The notes under the pieces: model-generated
What the model saw: only the letters and a program-made list of their open reading frames with translations
What the model was told of the DNA's origin: nothing
Databases searched by the model: none
Shown here: positions 11,901 through 28,650 of the stretch, one piece after another
Layout: each line of letters starts with the position of its first letter
Numbering within the stretch: position 1 is the first letter of the stretch
NCBI GenBank assembly: GCA_902702965.1
Contig: CACRXP010000010.1
Span: 2,015,962-2,079,961, forward strand
Source of the DNA: Spirometra erinaceieuropaei
Lineage: Eukaryota > Platyhelminthes > Cestoda > Diphyllobothriidea > Diphyllobothriidae
Direction: 5' to 3'
DNA: 64,000 bases
Made by a program: the position numbers and the translations under genes

Positions 11901-14329
11901 GATTGTAGCGACATCGAGGCGTCCCGGAGTCACACGAAGACAGGAACCGTTTAAGGACAGCACTGGTGACCTTCGCAGTAATGTCGGTGAGGCTCATGAC
12001 GCGGCAAATCTCTCACTCTGCCCTACTTCTCTTCTTGAGGGCAGGCACGAAGATGCTCGAGCTACCTCATCTCTCTAAGCTTGCCCCGTCACCTTATGGG
12101 GCCAGAACGCCGGAGTGCCCAAACAAGACTCGTAGATTTCAGCGGGAATACCAACCTCTACGGGCGCCTTACTGCTGTCCAAAGTCTGCTCTGCATTGGC
12201 AATTTCTCCATCAAAAGGGGGGGTCGCATGACACTCCACAGGCTGGAGAGGGATTATACCCCGCTGCAGTGGAGAGCGAGTGTGTGACGGGTTGCTCATC
12301 AAAGTTGAGGAGACGCTCGAAGTGCTCACGCCAGCGACCGACCGTGGCCGAGTTATCAGCAATAAATCCGCCACTCACACCGCAAACAAAGCCGTTAAGC
12401 AACGAGGGACTACGAGTAACTTGGCGGACGGTTTGGTAAGCGTGTCATGAACGTTTGAGGCCTGTTCCGCAAAGGTTGCTGTTTTGGCCCAACATTTCTG
12501 CTGTTCATCCCTAGCCCACTTTGCTATCATTTCCCGGAGTTGGCGAAAGGAAGCATCGTTACAGGACCAGGCTCGGGCCAGTCTCGGGAGGAGACTGGAG
12601 GGTTCTGCCGGTGTTACAGCCACTGTAGCGCCGCTGGGTAAATCTAAGAATTTTCTCAGCTGCCCTACATACTGATTACTTCGGCAATAACCGCTGGCTA
12701 CTGCCTTCTGCGTAAGCACGAGTCATAAAACAGGACCGGATTTTGTGTTTAAGGCTTCGGCGGTGCTGGGTTGTCGGAGTCTTCGGACATCAAGACGTCT
12801 CGCACGTGGCATTTTGGAGCAGATTAGAGTTGAGCTTTCAGGTGTGTGGACGAAATCATGGTCAGACCCATGGTCGTTACTAATTCCGACACCACGCATC
12901 GATTTCCAACCGTGCGTCCGGCTGCCGAACTTCGAACCAACAGGAATTTTGTAGATCTGACCGGTCGTATGGTCGTCACCTGAGTAGTGGGTCAGCAGAT
13001 GCTCGCGGAGATCCTGGAAGCACTTGTAGGTAGCAAACAGTCGGCTCTGAGCGGCAAAACTCAGCATCCTCCACCATTGTCGCATCGAGAGCCCAGCCCA
13101 AAACGGTCGATAAGGTGACTGTGTGAAGAGCCGCCCGATCTGGTCCGGCCATTCCAGTCCAGGGTAACAATCAAGAGATCAGGGTGAGGGAGTCTTTCAA
13201 CTAGCTCCTGCAGATGAGGCTTCATCCCCGTAGTCGTGGAGTGCTGTTTATGGTGGTGAAATTTGTCGAATGATGAGGTGCTAGTCCTTCATCGTAAGCA
13301 GGAAATTTTGTGCGTTTGAGGTGGAAAATTGGCTTAATCAAGCTCAGGAGATTTAGGACATACGAGCAGTTTTATGGTTTTATACAGGTTTTAGACTAAG
13401 TATAGGGCTGCACCGAAAGCCAGTGACTAAACAGCCATATTTTTACAAGAAAGTAAATCTGTCCTAGAATTGGCCGCGGGACACATATATTTGAGGTCAT
13501 CATTGAGGCAAGATTGTGATAGTGCCAAGACAGAGTGTGGAGAGAGGGGATAAGCACTGCAATCCTGAGGGAAGGTAAAGTAAGCCTGGGAAGACTAACT
13601 ACTCATGTTAGTGGCTCTCGAAGGAGCTTCTCGTCTGAAATACGTAATCAGCCAACGCTGTAAAATAAGGAAAAGGAAACAGTCCTTGCTCAAAGAGTTT
13701 TTCGCATACTGACCGCTGAGAAGAACGGATAATATGGGTATTTAGAACGGAGGCACAAATGAGCTTGGCCCGAAGAGATTTCCGAGCAGTTTAGAGGCGC
13801 TGCAAAATGAATTCCAATAGGATCAAATCTTTGTTCAGATAACTCATCGCCGTTCTAAGAAGAATGTGCTTAAGACATTGCAGCTGTCTTTAATCTACAG
13901 TTCATCCACTGGAAGGACGACACGGGGCTATGGGCGACTATTTGGTACCAATAAGAGGAGGTGGTTAGTGTGCGGGCCCTGCCATCTAAACTGTGATACC
14001 GGCAAGTAAAATGATTCGGAGCAGCTTAGAATTTTTGAAGGGGATGAATTAAAATCTGGTGTCGGAGAATTCTCCAACACATGTTATACTTACGCAATTT
14101 TTAGTCATCAGCGGCTTAAGTAGTACATATGTAATGTATGAGTGAATTCTTAAGAAATTGAAAGGAATTGACGCTGAAAGGGTGCTGAAACAAACCTCAA
14201 ACAACTAAATCCACCAAAAATAGCGCCTGTTGCAACACCAACACAGAATCCCATCATAAATCCCATTTTCATCCTGCTGAAGCAGGAAGGCTGAGACATA
14301 TGTCCATAGGAACTAGGAGCGACCGGCAT
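8959..14329 (-). CDS. romo1: ROMO1 homologue (reactive oxygen species modulator 1), two exons
   Basis: Small mitochondrial inner-membrane protein. In other animals it is linked to cristae and OPA1 control, protein import and reactive oxygen production. Exon 1 runs 14329 to 14196 (44 codons plus AG) and exon 2 runs 9067 to 8959. Joining them gives 80 residues and a stop, against 79 in human. Visible signatures are [26 protein letters not shown], a Gly/Ala-rich membrane helix ending GGFSCLR, then [33 protein letters not shown]. Cysteines 16, 43 and 80 match conserved ROMO1 positions, including the terminal Cys. The intron (14195-9068) begins GT and ends TTTTAG. It is 5.1 kb and carries two RT retrotransposon relics in the same orientation. 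The gene is divergent from rab11. Family assignment rests on near-continuous similarity across both exons and exact phase agreement. The start codon is fixed by MPVA and by a splice acceptor-like TTTTAG 7 nt upstream. Confidence 0.92.
9068..10519. other. romo1 intron, left part: no recognised element
   Basis: Intronic sequence next to exon 2. On the plus strand there is a short stretch at 9089-9265 reading [16 protein letters not shown] and then Lys-rich residues to a stop, which could be a relic of some element, but I cannot name it. An open stretch at 9623-10051 lacks an ATG near its start. Confidence 0.4.
10520..11963 (-). pseudogene. RTE-like non-LTR retrotransposon, reverse transcriptase fragment (copy 1)
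   Basis: Read from 11963 down. The linker contains [11 protein letters not shown] and [30 protein letters not shown] new frame from 11499 gives [67 protein letters not shown] and [19 protein letters not shown] (the first catalytic Asp motif). A third frame from 10813 gives [21 protein letters not shown] (the QG.L.SP motif). Two frameshifts, one at the T-run 10819-10825, break the frame. The YADD box expected just below 10620 is not recognisable, so the copy is dead. The element copies RNA into DNA at a nicked target. It lies in the romo1 intron, sense to romo1, with a G-run at 11335-11346. Confidence 0.88.
11935..13170 (-). pseudogene. RTE-like retrotransposon, endonuclease C-terminus to early RT (copy 2)
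   Basis: A second, more decayed copy lying immediately 5' of copy 1 in the same orientation. From 13150 down: [26 protein letters not shown] residues, [36 protein letters not shown] and GSDHDFVH (12869-12846). The last matches the S-D-H end of an AP-type endonuclease. [37 protein letters not shown] and [15 protein letters not shown] follow, and then the PAEIYESC equivalent in another frame. It ends at [10 protein letters not shown]...SSCDSG (about 11997-11945), where sequence equivalent to the start of copy 1 takes over. At least three frameshifts. Confidence 0.8.
13171..14195. other. romo1 intron, right part: no recognised element
   Basis: AT-richer intronic sequence ending at the romo1 donor GT (14195-14194). 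Nothing else recognised. Confidence 0.45.
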
Positions 14330-14994
14330 TCCGAGTCTAAAAGTGGTGCATGTAAATGAGGGCCATAAAGAAGGAGGGGCTTAAAACACTAAGATAAAAT
14401 CAAAGCATTTATTTTCGCCAAAGATATCTGCTCTAACAGAAACAGGCACTGGTTCTCAGCCACCGAATAATCTACAAAACGAACTTTCATGAAGATTTGT
14501 TGACAAACATACGTAAACATTAGAAATATGACGAAAAGGTTCCAAATCCCAATAAATACGCGGAAGTATCGGACGTTCCTCACAAATTCCTTAGCTCTCG
14601 AACCTACACGTGCTTGATATGTGCATGACTGAAAGCACCATACCAATGCGTGAAGATTCCTCATCAAATATGGGATCCTGTTTACTAAGCCAGAGAGACA
14701 ATTAAAAAGAGTGCGACTCACAGGTTGAAGTTTAAAATGGCTAGTCCATTAATGAACAGGGTACTATTCAAGACGATTAGAAATTAACGGCGAACCTCGC
14801 AACCACTACATCCGACAGCATGACGATTAATGTTTCGACTATACCCGAAAGGTAATAATTTAGAAGTATACTATTTTACTAAATTCAAATAATTTGTTTG
14901 CTTTCATAAGTTGGAAAAGTTTGTTTTAATTTGTCGAATATTTTGCGGCTAGTTGAACTCCTAGTGTTACCCCTACCCCAACTTCCGTCCGGAG
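14330..14994. promoter_or_regulatory. Divergent romo1-rab11 intergenic region
   Basis: The start codons of romo1 (minus, 14329) and rab11 (plus, 14995) are separated by 665 bp, so both promoters should lie here. On the romo1 side, TTTTAG (14342-14337) precedes the ATG by 7 nt and looks like a splice or trans-splice acceptor. On the rab11 side, a pyrimidine-rich stretch (about 14958-14990) ends in GGAG directly before the ATG. A minus-strand open stretch 14721-14389 (110 codons, no ATG until codon 20, one hydrophobic segment) also lies here; its coding status is unknown. No convincing TATA box was seen. Confidence 0.5.
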
Positions 14995-21534
<6,540 letters not shown>

Positions 21535-21838
21535 GTCGCCTTCGCCCTTGCCAGCCGCCTCTCTCTACTGGTTTCTCTTTCCATCCCCTATCCCTGCCCT
21601 CCCCCCTCTTGTTTTCTCTCATGTTTCCACTGGGTGTCTAATCACACGCACACACGTACACACACACAGGCACCATCACATCCTTGTACACGCCCAGTCT
21701 GACTGACGGAAGCATAGATGACCCACGTTTTTGCAGCCGTCGGTATGTCTTTTAACACGTACTGGTACCCCGAGCTCTGGGCGTCTTGCCCGCTAAATGA
21801 GCATTCCGGTCCATCGTCCCCCTGCGTGTTTGTTGCCA

Positions 21839-21844
21839 AATAAA
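21839..21844 (+). terminator. Candidate poly(A) signal of rab11
   Basis: AATAAA lies 305 nt after the rab11 stop codon. The intervening 3' UTR is CT-rich with a short (CA) tract at about 21645-21668. An ATTAAA variant occurs at about 21944 as an alternative. Confidence 0.5.
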
Positions 21845-22009
21845 CACCAGTCTGCTTCCCCTTTCCCTCCCGACTAACTCTACCTCTCCCCACTGGCTGT
21901 GTTTTCCCCGCGTATGCATTGAACTTGTTTACTTCTCACCGTTATTAAACGCTCGCCACTGTTTTTCCTCCTCATCCCTCGAGATGATCTTCTAGTTTCG
22001 AATTTTACC

Positions 22010-24560
22010 CGACTCTAGAGCGCCAGCTGACAGACACCTTCCGGCCTTGTGGTGACGGAATGATGGGAAACAGTTTAAGCGGGAAGAGGCGGCGTGTGGT
22101 TTCGCCCGGGTTTGAGGCACGGGTTTTCCGATAATGTTGTGCTGTTTTCACGGATGTGTGACCAGACCCATATGTGCTGGTAGTTAGGGCGGTGGAGAGG
22201 GCCCCTGTTTCCTCCGCGTCCCCATTGCTGGGTGTTGTCGACGGCGTCCTTATCGCTGTGAGCATAAGGGTGTTCGCTAATGACAAGGTAGAACTGGACC
22301 GTTATGTTCAAGTGGGTGTTGCTGTAGAGTATTTATCTGCTGGAAAACGGGCATCCCAAGAAATGCGTAAGTTTTCGAGTCTGGTACCCCAGCACTTTGT
22401 CAGACTTTCGGGTTATGTACAAAAACAGTTAACTATTTAGCCGTGCCAAACAAGTGATTCTATGGTTGGCCGAAGCCTGCGCCAATGGTTTTACGTCGTC
22501 TCCTCGGCATTGGCTGCGCTCGCTTCCATTTATCCTTGAGAAATTTGTATGTGGCCTCATCTGAGTGCATTGCCTCCAGGAATTCGCGGCCTTTCTTTAT
22601 TGGGCAGGCACCAACACTGCAAGCGTTCTCCCATACAAATTTGTGTCCAGTGTGTGCCTAGCCACCGGGGTAGATGGTCTCGTCCCTCTACCGCTAACTC
22701 ATACTCATCTATGCCGGGTAGACGCAGATTTCCCAGTTTAGCCACAATAGACGGCATCACAACTGTAACATGGTATTTTGTAGACAACACCTTTTCTATC
22801 AAGATAGCCAACTCTCCCCTTAGGGTGTGCAAGCTGTGTACACAAGGTGATTGCAGGTTGGTGTGCCACCTGTCTTTCGACGAGCTCAGATACATTTTTC
22901 ACGTATGGGCGAGTCCGCCAGGTGAATGCTTTTGGTGCCTGGGTGGCCGTAGTTTTCGAAATGCCTTTCCGTTTAAACTCATGTTTCATGCACTGACGTA
23001 CAAAGTCGCGCGGGTACCCGGCGTGGGAAAATAATTTCTGCTTGGTAATTTTCTCTATCAGAGCAGTGAGTTTTAGCTTGGTTTAGCAGGCTGTAGACAG
23101 TACTCCTCTTGTGAGAGATGGGATGGCTACTCTCAAAATGTAGGATGACCTCGGAGTATGTTTCTTTGCGATAAACTGAAGTGTGACGGGATCCATCAGT
23201 TTTTCGGCATATGAGGACATCTACAAATGGCGGTTGTCCATCAACTTCTGTTTCGAAAGTGAACTTAATTCCTGGTAATGTGGAGTTAAGGTTTGTGTGA
23301 AGTCGGTCTAATTGGTTTCTCTTGACAATGACAAATGTGTCATCAACATAGCGCAGCCATTGTTTTGGGTTAATTTTGGGAAGAGCTCTGGATTCCAGTT
23401 TCTGCATTTTGGCTCCTTTTGGAAAACCAGATATAGGCGAACCCATAGAGGCACCTTTCGGTTGCGGATAACATTGTTTGGCAAAAGAGAAGTTGGTTTC
23501 TAGACAAACATCAAGTAGTTGGTCTAGTGTGTCGGCAGACACGTCAGTGGTGTAGGCCTGAAGGAGTTCTTCGGTGCAGCGTCTCGCTAAATCAAATGAA
23601 ATCGAGGTGAAGAGAAAGACTACATCGAATGAAACCATTCTCTCGTCGGTTGCAACATTAGCTCCTTTTAATTTGTCTAGGAAGTCATTTGAATCTTCAA
23701 TGGAGTTCTCAGAGTCTGTTGTAAGTGAATGTAGATGGCGAAATAGCCACTCAGAAATTTTGCACCGATTAGGGAGACTATCGGTCACAGTGGAATACCC
23801 ATTTTGCGGAATTTAGGAAGTCCATATATCTCGGCAATTGTGGGTTCGTCTTGTTATAAGGATTTGGCCAGAGCTCCTGAGACTAATTTCTTTCCGGTAA
23901 GGCGCTTTAGTGTTTTTTCAATGCTTGAACTCTGTGATTTGGTGAGGTCAGCATTCAGGGGTTCGTAGGTGGGTTCGTCCTTTAATAGTGTCATCATCTT
24001 CTTTGTGTAGTCCGACTTTTTTATTATGGTGGTGGAACCTCCTTTGTCAGCGGACAGAATTGTGATGTTTTCATCTGTTTTAAGTGAATCTAGAGCTTTC
24101 TTTTCATAGCAAGATAAATTTGAGGACTTGTTTCTGTTCCTCGAGGCCTGTACAGTACTGCTGCGAATTGTAAATTGTTCCTCCTCTGTAAGAACCGTCT
24201 AAGTTATAATTGAGTCGAAGCTGGCCAGGAACTTCAAGTGGTTGCAGTCAGATGGATTATACTTAAGTCCTTTGCTCAACACTTTGTCTTCTTCTCTTTC
24301 CACTTCTTTTAGAAATGGCTGTCCATTTTTGTCCAAAACACTCCTCTTTTTCAGTCGCTCAAGTTCAGAGACATGCGTGATGGTCTGCTTAGAGTTTCAA
24401 ATACCTGGAGAGGAAGTCCGTCGATGCAAAATCGCATGTATTGTTCATTCAGTTGTGTGGGATTTACGAAGTCGGTAGTGCGCGTCAGTTATGAATGCTC
24501 CAAGCACCTCTTGACCACAATGGATCGCAATTTGATAGTCTTGGGTTGACTTTATCGCAG
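22010..24560 (-). pseudogene. Penelope-like element, most complete copy (RT plus GIY-YIG)
   Basis: Reading 24400 down to 22480. The N-terminal region has LERLKKRSVLDKNGQPF, NKSSNLSCYEKKALDSL and TILSADKGGSTTIIKKSDY. The RT frame 23788-22979 (269 codons) has MVSFDVVFLFTSI, YPQPKGASMGSPIS, WLRYVDDTFVIVKR with intact YVDD, FVDVLICRKTDGS and HFESSHPISHKRSTVYSLL. After a frameshift come RPYVKNVSELVE and GVVYKIPCYSCDAVYCG (GIY-YIG start), then RIDEYELAVEGRDHL-type residues. The tail 22480-22010 is probably terminal region. PLEs insert at nicked ends using the RT with a GIY-YIG nuclease. Stops and at least three frameshifts make this copy inactive. It lies tail to tail with the rab11 3' end. Confidence 0.88.
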
Positions 24561-26990
24561 GCTTTATCCGCACAGACATCAGAAAAATATTGTTGTTTCG
24601 ATAGCGGTGTAGGATAGTATTTTATTTGTGCTTATTTTCTGGTTGTGCAGGGGGGATTTTGTGGTGCTGACATTGTGGGGGTCCGAATTCGTTTGACGCC
24701 CATTGGGAGTGAGAGCACGCTGGTGGGGGTTTAGATATTGGCGACGCTGGTACGCGGTCTTACGTGCACGGCCCTCCGCCCCGACATCTGCTGTTCGGTT
24801 CCATGTTTTTCAAGTCTGCTCTTCCTTTCCGAGCCTTTCCTGGGCTTCGGTTGGTTTTTATTTACCAGAGTGGGGCCCTCGTCATTTTTTCCATCTTGCC
24901 TATGGGTGTGGGGATATATTTCTGGAAGGGTCGCTCAAACTGACAGACAACAGCCATCCGCTGTGGCCACGCTAGTATTCCTCAGCCTGTCTTAGCTGCT
25001 GGGCACGCCAGCCGACTTCAGGAGTCGTGCCTGGGATCCGTTCCTGTCGTTCCGCCTTAAGCCTTATTCGAGAATAGCTTCTATATGGGGGAAGTTGTTT
25101 TGCTTTCTTCTTTGAGTTTTGGTTATTTGTCATTGGTCGTAGATGAGCGCAGAAGGGACTTCAGATATGTGCATCCCGACTTCTTTACCTTGAGGTTGGT
25201 GTTTTTACGCTTTTTGACTGAAGGTTGTAGTTAGTGAAAGACCTGAATAGCCTTTGAGATCCGGCCTGCAATTTCATCGTCAATTTAGGTACACTTCGAT
25301 ATCGAAAGAAGAAAGCGCCATCACCATCGCTTCTATCAGAGGTCTATTTGTGATCCGACGATCCGAGTGGTAATTCCGCCTGCCCATCTGGATGTCCACC
25401 ACACCAGTTTGCCTCCCCTCTGACTAGTCGTATGAAACGCCTTGGCAGCGATCAGTGACGACGTGACAGGGCCACTAATTATCGCCGCGGTGAACGAGGA
25501 CGATGACATCCCAGGTCATCGTGAAACGGGGTCCGACCCCACGGTCAGCATCGGTGAGCTGCGCAGAAGAGAAAGTGCGCCATATAATGAGAACTGTGCA
25601 TGATACTCTCGAAACGTCTGATCTCCGAGAAACCTCTCCCGTTGAACGCCTTGTGTTATTTTGACACACTACTTGGAGAGTGCATTTTCGCAAATGTTAC
25701 AATGTCTCCCAAGTGAACGAGATTTCAACTGTATAGCGACTTTCATCGGTAGTCAGCAGGGGTTCCGTGTATTTGACAGCCGGAAACAGTCAGTGCATGT
25801 CCATCGTCATTTTTGAGTGCTCAGGATCATCCCGTGTTGATTCAGTCCTTGCTCGGGGTCGATTCTGGTTCTGACGATTTCCATGATAGCAATCATTTTC
25901 TTGTTGGCCCAATAATTCGGTTTTATGACCACTCATTCTAGTGGTAGACATTCGTCACAACTGCGAAGAGCGGGAAACAGGAGAGGACTGGGTGGAAGAC
26001 GCAGCCATACCTTACGTCGTCTGTCGCCGTAAAAGGTCCTGACACTGACTCATGCCATCAGAAGGCTGCCTAACAATCAGAATAAACTGTACCAGACGCC
26101 GTACATCCACCGTATTTCGTGGAAGTTATCTTGATTAGGAGTGTGGCAAGTCCTGGTGAGATCCTCGAAGCTGTAGTGGTGACTGATGCTCCTTTCCTTT
26201 CAACTTCTGCATGGTAATCGTACTGCGAACATTAGGTAAACGTATTCATGTTTTTTCTCGGAATCAACATCCTAGTGCGGGGGGGGGGGGAGAAGTGCCA
26301 GCTCGACTTGGCAGATTCCCCAGTGCTTGTCGCAGATTCGCCGTTTTTTGCCAATATGGAAAAAAACAATCGTCTTCTCCCTGAAGTCCAGTGAGATTTG
26401 CGCTTTCCACCACATTTCGCCCAATAGCGGCGTAAGTCCGCAAATGGCTGGGCCGCCTAGGTTTTTGCGAACTGCGGCTGGAATTTAGGTAGCGACGGGA
26501 GACTGTCCGTAGGACGTTCGCCGCACTAATCTGATTGGCTCTCGGGCCGGTGATCGAGGTCAGAATTTCTCCTCGAGTACTGGAGCTTATTGCTGGTTTC
26601 CTCGCGGTCTGTAGATAGGCAATTGTAAATCCGTCTAGAGCGGTCAGCCAAACACCTTAAAATCCACGATTTCTCTGTCAGCGGGCTCGTTTAATCTTAC
26701 TTAAGTACGCGCACTTATCCACAAATACCGCCGAACAAAAGAAGACCACCTGTCAGCTTGCCAGTCGATCTTATCAGCGCATGAGCTGTCAACCCTGAAA
26801 GCGGCCATCGTCAAAAGTGCCCAGGGTCACCGGTAGTTATTTGACGCTAAAGTGCTTGAGAAATTTAAGAAAATAAGATCAACAGAACAACCGACCTCTG
26901 ACGGAAACTAATTCACAACTTGTCCTCACATAGTTTCACCCAGCCAGAGCTGGCGGTTCTATCCTATGATGTAAAGTTTAGCACAAGAGA
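24561..26990. other. No recognised feature
   Basis: About 2.4 kb with no frame I recognise. A 12-base G run lies at about 26281-26291. The right end may contain very decayed N-terminal PLE sequence preceding 27000. Confidence 0.45.
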
Positions 26991-26999
26991 CGCTTGAAC

Positions 27000-28310
27000 A
27001 GAAGACTCCATTGTAACCTTCGGGTGAGCGCCTCAGAAATGCGAGGCGGATGCGTATCGCGAAAACCCCATGCGACAGCAACTGTCGTCTTCGCTCCTCC
27101 AACACAAAAACCAGATGACGATTTCCGAATCAGAAGCCCGAGTACTTCAGAGAATAGGAAATATGAAGGATTTTGTCCTCCTGCCCCCCGACAAGGGGCG
27201 CTCAACGTTTGTTATGGATAAGACCGAGTACTGTACGAAGCTGGGAAATCTATTGTTGGACAAGGAGTCTTACGCGCTATCGACTGCCAGTGAGTTCAAA
27301 ACACTCGAAAACACCATTGATAGGACGATCAGTAAGTTGAGGAAGAAACGAGAACTTGCGAGAAGGGAAGCGCTGTAGTAAAAGGTAATGTTCTCACGAA
27401 CTAACGAGCTATATCTCACGAACCCCTAGCCTTAAAGGCAGTAAGTTAAACGGAGCAATGAATAATATAGATTTTGAACGTTAAGAAAACTGACAGCAGA
27501 CCACGACAGAGGAGCACGCTAGCAAGGCGGGTTGTACAGGTGTGTCGTTTCTCGTCACATTCAAACAAGCAATGCGGTCAAAGAAAATAGGTCTAAATTG
27601 TCAGGTAAATTAGTCAGGTACCTCACCACAGCGCTAGCTTCAAAGGCCACTGATGCTACAACAGAGCGTTTCTACAGCCTACGATATATGCACAAGCCAA
27701 GAGTGCCTATACGCCCCATCGTATCCTTATGCGGCACCCCAACCTTTGTACTGTCAAAGTTGCTGTACCAGCGACTCTGTTTCTTTTCTAAGGATTCAGA
27801 GTGGACAGTGAAGTTTACTGAAGAGTTTCTGACTCGCATCCGACATCAGGAATTGGGCGCAGAAGAGGTAATGGTGTTGTTTGATGTGGTCTCGTTATCC
27901 ACCTCTATCCTGCCCAATCTGGGTAACAGTACTATCAGCAGTCTTCTCGGAGGAAAACACGATGAAACCAACCAACACTTCAAGCGAGTGCTCATCATCG
28001 AGCTCCTTGAACTGTGCCTTCAAAATTTATTCGCGCTTAATGGCCAGGTCTACGAACAAAAGAAGAGGACATCGATGAGCTTGCCTCTGTCTGGATTAGT
28101 TGCGAAAGCGGTTTTGCAGAGGCTCGAGCGGCTGGTATTCAGCTCGTATTTCCCAAAGTTCTGGGCCAGATACGTCGACGGCATATTTTGCCGTCATCAA
28201 AAGGAGCGGCGTACAGACCTTCAAGGCATTGTTGAATCCAATCTTTCTCAACATCCAGTTTACTATGGAAGAAAAAGTCAACAATCAATTGGCCTTCCTT
28301 GACGCCTGAA
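27000..28310 (+). pseudogene. Penelope-like element, RT portion, with mutated catalytic box
   Basis: 27112-27378 gives ISESEARVLQRIG and LLPPDKGRSTFVMDKTEY (the D-K-G motif before the PLE RT). 27532-28302 gives KPRVPIRPIVSLCGTPTF, VMVLFDVVSLSTSI, IIELLELCLQNLFALNG, a TSMSLPLSGLVAKAV motif and ARYVDGIF. The last corresponds to YVDD with the second Asp replaced by Gly, which would abolish catalysis. A frameshift follows, and FTMEEKVNNQLAFLDA ends at a stop about 28309. The GIY-YIG domain is missing, cut off where an inverted PLE fragment begins. Confidence 0.85.
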
Positions 28311-28650
28311 ATACGGAATTCAGGACATTGGGGAATGTCTTGGTTATTTCTTGATCGACGCTGACGAAGATATCATCAACATATCGAGTTGTTAAGCCTC
28401 ACATTCACGTTTTGAAGAATTGCTTCGGCGACGAAGCCCAAGAACGGCGACCAGATTAGCGTTCCTTCGAAATTCTGGCGCACGGTCTCTTCGAATGAAA
28501 AATAAGTCTTCAGACGGGATTTAAGAAGTCAGATGTGATGTCTTCCTTCCACTAGACCATCTTGCCGCACTGGTTCTCAAGCACTTTACTGGCCGTTTCA
28601 ACGACTAGGTCCTATGGGAAGAATAACGAAGCGACTACTCCAGAAAACAA
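28310..28650 (-). pseudogene. Penelope-like element, RT fragment, inverted
   Basis: Reading 28640 down: DLVVETASKVLENQCGK (equivalent to the segment after DVVSLFTSI), CLKTYFSFEETV, FEGTLIWSPFLGFVAEAILQ and, in a shifted frame, TRYVDDIFVSVDQEI with intact YVDD. It ends at FPNVLNSVF near 28315, against the end of the plus-strand PLE copy. Several frameshifts. Confidence 0.75.
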
